13,283 bases of DNA from NCBI GenBank assembly GCA_002787855.1, contig PCVB01000030.1, forward strand, positions 31,979 through 45,261, read 5' to 3'. A model generated the notes under the pieces. It was not told the DNA's origin. It ran no database searches and saw only the letters and a list, made by a program, of their open reading frames with translations. Position numbers and translations under genes: made by a program. Numbering within the stretch: position 1 is the first letter of the stretch; every line of letters begins with the position of its first letter. This DNA is from Candidatus Zambryskibacteria bacterium CG11_big_fil_rev_8_21_14_0_20_42_18. Lineage in GTDB: Bacteria; Patescibacteriota; Minisyncoccia; Phycocordibacterales; Zambryskibacteraceae. Shown piece after piece: positions 1-6,330 of this stretch.

Positions 1-1
1 T

Positions 2-265
2 ACTGTCAGTTCCGTCGTACCTTTCGTGGGTCCGATGTTTCTGGCTTTTGGGGGGAGCACTCATTTTTTAGGAAAGAAAAGTTTTTCCATGGAGCTCTAC
101 TCATATCTTGCCTTTATGTCTGGCGTGATACTTGTCACGTGGTTTCTGTGGCTACCCGAAGTAGAGGAATCTCTCCGTTTCTCCGGCTTCGCGACTCTGT
201 TAGCAGTCGTCTCGCTAAGTTTTTTGATAGGATGTCTGTCTAATCGGTACGTTGACCATTCATAA
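2..265 (+). CDS. C-terminal end of an unidentified membrane protein (partial)
   Basis: The frame is open from base 2 to a TAA at 263-265, so the gene starts left of the window; an internal GTG at 26 or ATG at 35 is possible but has no clear ribosome binding site. The roughly 87 visible residues are hydrophobic. A segment around LYSYLAFMSGVILVTWFLWL and another around FATLLAVVSLSFLIGCLS look like two membrane-spanning helices joined by a short acidic loop (PEVEES). A third hydrophobic patch lies at the very start. I recognise no family and assign no function. A strong hairpin terminator begins 10 bases after the stop, which supports a real gene ending here. It is separate from thrS, which converges from the other strand. 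Confidence 0.5.
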   Translation, partial: TVSSVVPFVGPMFLAFGGSTHFLGKKSFSMELYSYLAFMSGVILVTWFLWLPEVEESLRFSGFATLLAVVSLSFLIGCLSNRYVDHS

Positions 266-275
266 TGACTTCAAC

Positions 276-320
276 AAGGGCGGACACAACAGTCCGCCCT
301 TTGCTATTTTCAATTTTACT
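276..320 (+). terminator. Intrinsic terminator after the partial membrane gene
   Basis: A perfect 10-bp stem (AAGGGCGGAC at 276-285 with GTCCGCCCTT at 292-301) encloses the 6-base loop ACAACA and is followed by a T-rich stretch (TTTGCTATTTTCAATTTTAC). It begins 10 bases after the stop of the upstream gene. Read leftward the stem lacks a U-run, so it is mainly a rightward terminator. Confidence 0.8.
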
Positions 321-408
321 TTCTCTCTTTTATTTCAGATTGGAGTTTGGAAATAAATTCAAGAGGTTACTAATAATTGCAAATTACATTATAAGCAAGC
401 GACCGCTG

Positions 409-417
409 TGTTATAAT
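409..417 (+). promoter_or_regulatory. Candidate extended -10 promoter in the thrS 3' intergenic region
   Basis: TGTTATAAT at 409-417 is a perfect extended -10 (TGN plus TATAAT), but there is no convincing -35. Its transcript would run into the 3' end of thrS in antisense, since no rightward gene follows. The 266-485 interval holds only the terminator, this element and an AT-rich tandem repeat; no protein gene is seen. It may be chance in AT-rich DNA. Confidence 0.3.
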
Positions 418-432
418 GTATAAAGGATACCG

Positions 433-454
433 TACTGATACTATACTGATATTA
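433..454. repeat. Tandem pair of 11-base repeats
   Basis: TACTGATACTA (433-443) is followed directly by TACTGATATTA (444-454), identical at 10 of 11 positions. The spacing is about one DNA helical turn, 16 bases downstream of the candidate -10 at 412-417. Function unknown; it may be a binding site pair or simple AT-rich slippage. Confidence 0.5.
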
Positions 455-485
455 TGAATGATATTCTAATATTAAGGACCGTATA

Positions 486-1706
486 TTATTTTTTCTTTAA
501 GATTTCTTGGTGGAGTTTAGAGATAAGTTCGTCTACACTAAGTTGACCAAGTTTTTCATCACTACGACTCTCTAGGGTTACTTTATTTTCGGAAACTTCT
601 TTATCTCCTATAACTAGCATATAAGGCACTTTCTCTGTTTTGGCATTTCTTATTTTCTTACCCAAACTTTCGTTAGATTCATCAAGTTCCACACGAATGT
701 TTTCTGCTTTCAATTTTTCACAAACTTTCTGTGCGTATTCAAAATGTGCTTCACCAATAGGTAAGATTTTTACCTGAACCGGTGAGAGCCAGAGGGGGAG
801 CGAACCATTGAAATGTTCAAGAAGTATCGCTGTGCTTCTTTCAATAGAACCTGTAATAGCAGAGTGAATAATCACGATTCTTTCATTTTCACCTTTCTCA
901 TTTACACAAGTAAGGTCAAACCTCTCTGGTAGGTTCATATCAAGCTGAATGGTCGCCACCTGCCATTCCCGGCCAGCTGTATTTGTAGCCATGAAGTCGA
1001 GTTTAGGTCCATAAAGAGCTGCCTCGCCATGCCCTTCGAAGTAGTCGGCTTTTCGCTCCTTGGCAATTTCTCGCAAAGCGTTTTCCGCATGATCCCAGAT
1101 TTCGGCAGTACCAAGATATTTTTCTGGAGTACTTTTGTCACGGAAGGAAAGACGAACTTTTAGGGAAAAACCGAAAGTACTATAAAACTTATCTACGATG
1201 TCCCAGATCTTTAAGAATTCCTCCTTGATTTGTGATGTGCGACAGAAAACATGTGAATCATCTTGTGTAATAGAAAGCACTCGTGTAAGTCCTCCTAATT
1301 CTCCCGACTGTTCATCACGATAGACCATGGTCGTTTCTGCGTAACGTTGGGGCATTTCTCTATAGGAGTGTGGTTTTCTTGAAAATATTTGAGTGTGGTG
1401 AGGGCAATTCATTGGCTTGAGCGCGTACTCTTTGCCCTCACGCGAAATTATTTTGAATAAATCTTCGGCAAATTTTTCCCAATGTCCTGATTTATCATAT
1501 AAATCTCTCTTGGTGATATGAGGTATAGTAACTCTAGCGTAATCATATTTGGCGCGAAGTTCCCAGACAAACTTATCAAGTTCTTGGCGAATGATGGTTC
1601 CCTTAGGTGTCCACAAAGGTAGACCTGGTCCTACTAAGTCAGAGAAGACAAAAAGATCAAGCTCTTGCCCAATTTTTCTGTGGTCGTTGTTTTCTAATTC
1701 ACTCAT
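486..1706 (-). CDS. thrS: Threonyl-tRNA synthetase, catalytic and anticodon-binding domains only
   Basis: Class II synthetase charging tRNA-Thr with threonine in the cytoplasm. The protein begins near DHRKIGQELDLFVF, which in ordinary bacterial ThrRS is the junction into the catalytic core, so the TGS and editing domains (roughly the first 240 residues of the usual ~640) are missing. The core is intact: motif 2 around YRDEQSGELGGLTRV (Arg130), zinc ligands Cys101 (MNCPHH), His152 (DDSHVF) and His281 (IIHSAI), motif 3 around GSIERSTAILLEHF (Arg290). An anticodon-binding domain follows from about 305 to 406. The ATG lies 9 bases after the dnaE stop; an AGGA overlapping that TAG stop serves as ribosome binding site 7 bases upstream, suggesting translational coupling. 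There is no room for a longer N-terminus without overlapping dnaE. Mis-made Ser-tRNA-Thr would need clearance elsewhere. Confidence 0.95.
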   Translation of the reverse strand: MSELENNDHRKIGQELDLFVFSDLVGPGLPLWTPKGTIIRQELDKFVWELRAKYDYARVTIPHITKRDLYDKSGHWEKFAEDLFKIISREGKEYALKPMNCPHHTQIFSRKPHSYREMPQRYAETTMVYRDEQSGELGGLTRVLSITQDDSHVFCRTSQIKEEFLKIWDIVDKFYSTFGFSLKVRLSFRDKSTPEKYLGTAEIWDHAENALREIAKERKADYFEGHGEAALYGPKLDFMATNTAGREWQVATIQLDMNLPERFDLTCVNEKGENERIVIIHSAITGSIERSTAILLEHFNGSLPLWLSPVQVKILPIGEAHFEYAQKVCEKLKAENIRVELDESNESLGKKIRNAKTEKVPYMLVIGDKEVSENKVTLESRSDEKLGQLSVDELISKLHQEILKKK

Positions 1707-1715
1707 GCCTATATC

Positions 1716-4700
1716 CTACAAGGCCTTTATCTTTTCGGCAATGAGCGAGGTCTCATCTTTACGTTTAGATATTCTACCTTTAATGGCGATACAAGCGCCT
1801 GTTTGTATTAATTCACGAAACTCGCTAAGTGTTTTAGGAAATATCGCCACCTCGATAACTCCAGACAAATCGGCAAAACGCATAAAGATCATACGTTCAT
1901 TATTTTTTGTCAGAACATCTCGAATAGTTTCCACCATACCAGCAACAACTACTTCCGTACCTTCTCGCAAATCAGTGAGTTTGTCGATACTTATTTTAAC
2001 CGAGGCAAGCTTGTCTTTATGTTCTTCAAGGGGATGACCAGAGATATAGAGACCTAGGAGTTCTTTTTCCCAAAGCAATTTTTCCTTCTGTGTTGCTTGG
2101 GCCGCATTCGAGAGACGTATTGCCGGTAGGGTAGAAGTGCTCTCCATAAGGCTAAAGAGGGAATCTTGATTTTTAGGCGTCTTCACTCTTTCACGATGAT
2201 ACTCCAGCAAGCTCTCTATATTGGCAAGCATCATACCGCGTTCTCCAAATTCATCCAGTGCTCCACACTTGATGAGAGATTCTAGAGATTTTTTATTCAA
2301 ATTTTTATCCTTGATACGGTCCAAGAAATCGGCAAGATCCTTGAATTTACCATTCTGTTTTCTTTCGAGAATTATAGAACTAGATATACCTTGTCCGAAG
2401 TTTTTTATAGTAGTTAGACCGAAGCGTATTTTGTACAGCTTTTCATTTACCACAGTGAATTGCGAGAAACTTTCGTTTATAGATGGGGGTAATACTTCTA
2501 TGCCCATTCTTTTACATTCTGCTATGACCACTCCAATCTTATCCATATCACCAGATTCCGCTGTAAGAACTGCTGACATGTATATGGCGGGGAAGTTGGC
2601 TTTGAGATAGGCAGTAATGTAGGCGATGCGCCCGTAACTAGCAGCGTGGGCTTTATTAAATCCGTACCCCTGAAATGGTTCAAAAAGTTTCCAGAGTTCT
2701 TCAGCTTTATCCTTGCTCATAGCACCATGTTCTTGGCAACCGGCGACAAATTTAATGTGCTGTTTACGCATTTCCTCTGGTATTTTTTTACCAACAGCTT
2801 TACGGAATTTGTCTACTTCGCCCCATGTATATCCTGCTACTTCGAGAGCAGTCATAAGAAGGTCTTCTTGATAAACTAATACGCCGTATGTGGTGTCTAG
2901 GAAGTCTTTCATCTTTGGGTGAAGATAAGTGACAGGTCTCAAGCCGTGTTTCCTAGCAATGTATTCCTTAATGTTATCCATTGGTCCCGGGCGATACAGG
3001 GCGACCATGACATTGATGTCGTGTATGGTGTTTGGTTCCAGATCTATGAGAGCGCGGGTCATACCATCACCATTGAGCTGGAAAGTGCCTTCAGTTTCTC
3101 CTCGAGCAAGCATATCGAATGTTCTTCTGTCATCGATCGGAATGTCATCTACTATAATTTTCTTGCCCTCAATTTTTTCAATGCGAACAAGGGCTTCTGC
3201 GATAATGGAGAGATTCCTAATTCCCAAAAAGTCGAACTTCAAAAGCCCCGCTTCTTCAATAGAATACATGTTGTATTGAGTGATAATTTTTTTGTCGCCC
3301 TTAGTATCGTGTTGGAGTGGGGTGTATTCAACGAGAGGTTTAGGAGAGATAACTACTCCTGCGGCGTGGACCGAAATATGTCTGGCATTACCCTCAATTT
3401 TCTTGGCCATGTCCATAATAGTTTTTGTGTCGGTATCTGTATCATAAAGTTTCTTTAAATCAGGATTTTCTTTCATCGCTCGGTTTATAGTCATGGGGAA
3501 CCCTTGGGCCCCCATGGGTATGAGTTTGGCTATTCTATCCCCCAAGGTGTATCCAAAGCCGAGGGCGCGAGTGACATCTCGCACTGCTCCACGAGCCATC
3601 ATGGTACCGAAGGTTCCAATCTGGGCCACATGGTCCACCCCGTATTTACTGCGAGCATATTCAATCAATTCGTCACGTCTGTCATCCGCGATATCAAGGT
3701 CCACATCCGGTGGGGAAGGTCTGTCTGGGTTTAGGAAACGCTCGAAAGGTAGGGCAAATTTTATAGGGTCGACAGTAGTTACCCCTGATAGATAGTTGAC
3801 CATAGAGCCTGCTGCCGAGCCTCTGGTGTTGGTGAGGATGCTGTGTTTGTGCGCATAATTCAGAAGATCAGCGGCAACCAAGAAGTAGGGTGAGTAGCCC
3901 TTATTGGTGATGATCTTTAGTTCATATTCAATACGTTCGGTTATCTCTGGAGTTTCCTCCAAGTTTTTTTTCTTCAAACCTGAATAGACTATGTCGCGGA
4001 GCTCATCGTCATAAGACTTACCACTTTCTACCTCATAGTTTGGGAAGACCCACTTGCCGAGTTCAAGTTCCACATTGCATCTATCTGCAATTTTCTCTGT
4101 ATTTCCTACAGCATTGGGGAAATTTTTGAAACATTCTTTAGCTTCTTCACTGGAGATGAAAGATAAATCCTCATTCTCTTCATTGTCGAAGGCTCCATTT
4201 CCCATATTTTGTCCCAGGTTCCCTTGGATAGAGAGTAGAGTATTGTGAGCGGGTTTATCTCCTGTTTCCAGATAATAAACATCACCAGTGGCTACAAGTT
4301 CTACCCTTTCTCTCGTAGCTAAGGCGAGCCTTTCTTGCATCTGGTCTTGGTGGCCTCTTGTTTCTGGACGATGAGTGATTTCAATAAAAAATTTGTCTGG
4401 ACCAAAGACTTCTTTGTAATGCCTCACCTTTTCTTCGACATTAGTTTTAGTAGAGGCAGGCAGAATGGCGATAAGTCCTTCACGATGCTTCTCGATGAGT
4501 TCTTTATCAATACGGGGTTTGTAATAGAAACCTTCTAGATAAGAAGCAGTGACAAGTTTGAGGAGATTTTGATACCCTAGATTATTTTCTGCGAGAAGTA
4601 CGAGTCGCTCGCGCTCATTGTCTACTCGCGCTTCCTTGTTGTGTCGTGTTCGTAGAGCGACATAAAAATCAACACCGAGAATGGGTTTGATTTCTTGTTT

Positions 4701-4868
4701 TTTGCATTCTTTATAAAACTCTATCGCGCCATAGAGATTGCCTGAATCCGTTAGGGCAATGGCGGGCATATCAGAGAGCTTAGCTTTTTTGACTAGGTCT
4801 GGAATTTTTGGCAAGGCCTCAAGGAGGGAATAGTGGCTGTGAGAGTGGAGGTGTACGAATCGAGACAT
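1716..4868 (-). CDS. dnaE: DNA polymerase III alpha subunit (DnaE type)
   Basis: Replicative polymerase subunit that extends DNA at the fork. Order of domains in 1050 residues: PHP domain (about 1-215, starting FVHLHSHSHYS), palm with catalytic aspartates 388 and 390 (PPDVDLD) and 546 (KFDFLG), fingers (YRPGPMDNI near 625), tandem helix-hairpin-helix region (near 815-870), a clamp-binding pentapeptide QDSLF at 901-905, and an OB fold from about 970 to the end. It stops right after the OB fold, so the C-terminal tau-binding domain seen in longer homologues (about 1160 in E. coli) is absent or very reduced. Several PHP metal-site positions differ from active forms: TDSGN instead of TDHGN and ERL instead of the usual HL before VLLA. 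The start has no ribosome binding site but a -10 six bases upstream. First gene of the dnaE-thrS pair. Confidence 0.97.
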   Translation of the reverse strand: MSRFVHLHSHSHYSLLEALPKIPDLVKKAKLSDMPAIALTDSGNLYGAIEFYKECKKQEIKPILGVDFYVALRTRHNKEARVDNERERLVLLAENNLGYQNLLKLVTASYLEGFYYKPRIDKELIEKHREGLIAILPASTKTNVEEKVRHYKEVFGPDKFFIEITHRPETRGHQDQMQERLALATRERVELVATGDVYYLETGDKPAHNTLLSIQGNLGQNMGNGAFDNEENEDLSFISSEEAKECFKNFPNAVGNTEKIADRCNVELELGKWVFPNYEVESGKSYDDELRDIVYSGLKKKNLEETPEITERIEYELKIITNKGYSPYFLVAADLLNYAHKHSILTNTRGSAAGSMVNYLSGVTTVDPIKFALPFERFLNPDRPSPPDVDLDIADDRRDELIEYARSKYGVDHVAQIGTFGTMMARGAVRDVTRALGFGYTLGDRIAKLIPMGAQGFPMTINRAMKENPDLKKLYDTDTDTKTIMDMAKKIEGNARHISVHAAGVVISPKPLVEYTPLQHDTKGDKKIITQYNMYSIEEAGLLKFDFLGIRNLSIIAEALVRIEKIEGKKIIVDDIPIDDRRTFDMLARGETEGTFQLNGDGMTRALIDLEPNTIHDINVMVALYRPGPMDNIKEYIARKHGLRPVTYLHPKMKDFLDTTYGVLVYQEDLLMTALEVAGYTWGEVDKFRKAVGKKIPEEMRKQHIKFVAGCQEHGAMSKDKAEELWKLFEPFQGYGFNKAHAASYGRIAYITAYLKANFPAIYMSAVLTAESGDMDKIGVVIAECKRMGIEVLPPSINESFSQFTVVNEKLYKIRFGLTTIKNFGQGISSSIILERKQNGKFKDLADFLDRIKDKNLNKKSLESLIKCGALDEFGERGMMLANIESLLEYHRERVKTPKNQDSLFSLMESTSTLPAIRLSNAAQATQKEKLLWEKELLGLYISGHPLEEHKDKLASVKISIDKLTDLREGTEVVVAGMVETIRDVLTKNNERMIFMRFADLSGVIEVAIFPKTLSEFRELIQTGACIAIKGRISKRKDETSLIAEKIKAL

Positions 4869-4874
4869 ACGCGT

Positions 4875-4882
4875 ATTATAAT
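4875..4882. promoter_or_regulatory. Shared palindromic -10 element of the divergent dnaE and rnhB promoters
   Basis: Only 20 bases separate the dnaE ATG (A at 4868, leftward) and the rnhB ATG (A at 4889, rightward). They contain the palindrome ATTATAAT. Rightward it reads TATAAT at 4877-4882, leftward TATAAT on 4880-4875. Each hexamer is exactly 6 bases from its start codon, the usual distance from -10 to +1, so both mRNAs would begin on the start codon. A leftward -35-like ACGACA (4902-4897, spacer 16) exists inside rnhB; no good rightward -35 is seen. Confidence 0.7.
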
Positions 4883-4888
4883 GTAAAA

Positions 4889-5467
4889 ATGCAACATGTC
4901 GTAGGGATTGATGAGGCTGGTCGGGGCCCTCTAGCAGGACCAGTAGCTATAGGTATAGTTTCTATTCCGTCAAAGTTTGATAAAAGATTTTTCAAAAATA
5001 TCAAAGATTCTAAAAAGCTCTCCGCGAGTAATAGGGAATTATGGTTTGAATCAGCTCTCGAGGCCCGTAAAAGTGGGTTACTTGATTTTACTGTCGTCCT
5101 TATATCAGAGAAAGTGATAGACAAGAAAGGTATTTCTTATGCTATCAATCTTGGTATCAAAAAAGGTTTATCTACACTCAATGTGTCAGAGAATCATAGA
5201 ATTTTCCTAGACGGAGGTTTGAGAGTTCCTGAAAGATTTAAATATCAAAAAACAGTAGTGAAAGGGGATGAGAAGATTCCTGTAATATCACTAGCTTCTA
5301 TAATGGCCAAAGTCACTCGTGATCGTAAAATGGTCAGTCTTTCAAAAAAGTTTCCAAAGTTTAATTTCGATATCCATAAGGGTTATGGTACCAAGGCGCA
5401 TATAAGAGCGATAAAAAAATATGGGCCAAAAAGTATTCATCGCAAAAGTTTTTTAACGCGCGTTTGA
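4889..5467 (+). CDS. rnhB: Ribonuclease HII
   Basis: Cleaves RNA in RNA-DNA hybrids and starts removal of single ribonucleotides left in DNA by polymerases. The 192-residue protein opens with the family signature VVGIDEAGRGPLAGPV. The four catalytic acidic residues are present: Asp8 and Glu9 (IDEAG), Asp108 (FLDGG) and Asp127 (VVKGD), plus SLASIMAKVTRD and the FDIHKGYGT segment typical of the family. Length matches stand-alone RNase HII. The ATG at 4889 was chosen because the signature follows at once, as in homologues; the frame is open upstream to 4808 but that would overlap dnaE. No Shine-Dalgarno precedes it, consistent with a leaderless mRNA from the shared promoter. Pairing with the divergent replicative polymerase makes functional sense. 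The stop codon lies inside the -35 of the next gene. Confidence 0.96.
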   Translation: MQHVVGIDEAGRGPLAGPVAIGIVSIPSKFDKRFFKNIKDSKKLSASNRELWFESALEARKSGLLDFTVVLISEKVIDKKGISYAINLGIKKGLSTLNVSENHRIFLDGGLRVPERFKYQKTVVKGDEKIPVISLASIMAKVTRDRKMVSLSKKFPKFNFDIHKGYGTKAHIRAIKKYGPKSIHRKSFLTRV

Positions 5468-5493
5468 CAAAGTAGCATAGTGCATGGTATAAT
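5464..5493 (+). promoter_or_regulatory. Near-consensus promoter of the Nudix gene
   Basis: TTGACA (5464-5469), an 18-base spacer and TATAAT (5488-5493), the latter preceded by TGG as an extended -10. The predicted start is near 5500. The -35 contains the TGA stop of rnhB, so promoter and coding sequence are interlocked. It is the best match to a housekeeping promoter in the window. Confidence 0.85.
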
Positions 5494-5502
5494 AGTAAGT
5501 AG

Positions 5503-5523
5503 AGATTCACATCCTGTGGATTT
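5503..5523 (+). promoter_or_regulatory. 5' leader hairpin of the Nudix mRNA
   Basis: AGATTCACA (5503-5511) can pair with TGTGGATTT (5515-5523), 9 bp including two G-U pairs, around the 3-base loop TCC. It lies within a few bases of the predicted 5' end, so it may protect the message from decay. It does not cover the ribosome binding site. Confidence 0.45.
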
Positions 5524-5537
5524 CGCCCTTTAAAAAT

Positions 5538-5544
5538 GGAGGTG
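5538..5544 (+). promoter_or_regulatory. Strong ribosome binding site of the Nudix gene
   Basis: GGAGGTG is 4 bases upstream of the ATG at 5549, an almost complete match to the 16S rRNA tail. It fixes the start and stands out because most other starts in the window have weak or no Shine-Dalgarno sequences. Confidence 0.85.
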
Positions 5545-5548
5545 CTAA

Positions 5549-6013
5549 ATGAACACACACTTTGTGGCAGCAGTTGTTTTTGCTTTAGATAGAAAAAGTG
5601 GGGAGTGGAAGTTTTTGGTGATTGATTATCGTTCGAAAGATCCAAGGACTGGAAAACTAACATCGATACAAACAAAATTTCCGGGTGGTACAAACAAGGA
5701 ATGCCCAGATGAAACCACTGAAGACACATGTAAACGTGAGTTGGAAGAGGAGACCGGGCTCTGCTTCTCGCACCGAAACTCGCTTAGAATTTGGGACAAG
5801 GTGGTAAGCCCTGGTCACAATAAGTGTGCCTTCTTGGTTCCCTATGATAGTTGCACAGGTCAGCTTCGACAGGAGGAAATAGACGATGATGGCGATAAGT
5901 TGTCTAAGCCGTACTGGGCCACAGAAAAGGAATTGGCTTGGATCTTTCATTCTCATGAAGAGATTTTTAAAAAGGCCATTAATTTCCTTCACTCAAGCAT
6001 CAATTCTTCTTAA
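5549..6013 (+). CDS. Nudix hydrolase, stand-alone
   Basis: A 154-residue single-domain Nudix protein that would hydrolyse a nucleoside diphosphate linked to another group; the substrate cannot be read from the sequence. The Nudix box is seen at about residues 45-71, ending RELEEETGL with the metal-binding glutamates. The spacing from the first glycine to the first glutamate is 7 instead of the usual 5 residues, because of an insertion around NKECPDE. The N-terminus (THFVAAVVFALD) forms the first strand of the fold, and no signal peptide is present. It is a single-gene unit with its own strong promoter, leader hairpin and ribosome binding site and its own terminator, so it looks expressed independently of rnhB and rpmF. 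It is not closely similar to the Nudix domain fused to NusB downstream. Confidence 0.88.
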   Translation: MNTHFVAAVVFALDRKSGEWKFLVIDYRSKDPRTGKLTSIQTKFPGGTNKECPDETTEDTCKRELEEETGLCFSHRNSLRIWDKVVSPGHNKCAFLVPYDSCTGQLRQEEIDDDGDKLSKPYWATEKELAWIFHSHEEIFKKAINFLHSSINSS

Positions 6014-6040
6014 CTCAGATTAATTTCCTTGGTTCTTATG

Positions 6041-6078
6041 GCCCTGACGCGCTTGCGTTGGGGCTTTTGTTTTGTCTA
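6041..6078 (+). terminator. Intrinsic terminator after the Nudix gene
   Basis: GCCCTGACGC (6041-6050) pairs with GCGTTGGGGC (6055-6064), a 10-bp stem with two G-U pairs around the loop GCTT, followed by TTTTGTTTTG. It begins 27 bases after the stop codon and directly precedes the rpmF promoter, separating the two transcription units. Confidence 0.88.
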
Positions 6079-6084
6079 TTAATC

Positions 6085-6093
6085 TGCTAAAGT
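6085..6093 (+). promoter_or_regulatory. Extended -10 promoter of rpmF, predicted leaderless
   Basis: TGC followed by TAAAGT (6088-6093) forms an extended -10. Exactly 6 bases (AGCTTT) lie between it and the rpmF ATG at 6100, so transcription should start on the A of the start codon. No Shine-Dalgarno exists between the terminator and the ATG, and no good -35 is seen. Confidence 0.6.
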
Positions 6094-6099
6094 AGCTTT

Positions 6100-6315
6100 A
6101 TGACAGTACGAATGCGACATACGAGATCTCATACCAAAAACAGGAGATCTCATCACAAATTGGCCAAGCCCGCTCTCTCAAAAGATAGCTCTGGTAATGT
6201 GCATTTGCGCCACAGACTTTCAAAAATAACCGGCACTTACCGCGGGAGAAAAGTAGTAGATTTATCAGCTAAAATTGAGAAACTCGAGAAGAAAGTAAAA
6301 AAAGTCAGCAAGTAG
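6100..6315 (+). CDS. rpmF: 50S ribosomal protein L32
   Basis: Small basic protein of the large ribosomal subunit. The 71 residues match L32 in order: N-terminal TRSHTKNRRSHHKL, the middle VHLRHRLS (compare KHLRHH in other L32) and GTYRGRKVVDL. It has none of the four zinc-binding cysteines of the C+ type, so it is a zinc-independent form. The usual L32 ends near RGRKV; here an additional lysine- and glutamate-rich tail of about 17 residues (AKIEKLEKKVKKVSK) follows, probably helical. The start has no ribosome binding site and sits at the predicted transcription start. First gene of the rpmF - nusB::nudix - rnc - smc run; the next start is 15 bases downstream. Confidence 0.93.
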   Translation: MTVRMRHTRSHTKNRRSHHKLAKPALSKDSSGNVHLRHRLSKITGTYRGRKVVDLSAKIEKLEKKVKKVSK

Positions 6316-6330
6316 TTTCTTTTGTTCTTT

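Noticed and set aside
416..457. Possible 13-codon peptide starting at ATG 416
   Set aside because: The start codon overlaps the candidate -10 hexamer, so it could not be on that transcript, and there is no ribosome binding site.
486..1706. thrS as a pseudogene truncated by mutation
   Set aside because: All catalytic motifs, zinc ligands and the anticodon domain are intact and the start is neatly coupled to dnaE, so it looks like a functional reduced enzyme.
2919..3458. Rightward 179-codon open frame inside dnaE
   Set aside because: It lies entirely antisense to the catalytic region of dnaE, has no recognisable domain and no ribosome binding site; the dnaE frame is clearly the coding one.
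4808..4888. N-terminal extension of RNase HII
   Set aside because: The frame is open here, but it overlaps the dnaE start and promoter, and the family signature starts directly at the ATG at 4889.
5657..5992. Leftward 111-codon frame antisense to the Nudix gene
   Set aside because: The opposite frame has a Nudix box, promoter, ribosome binding site and terminator; this is a shadow.
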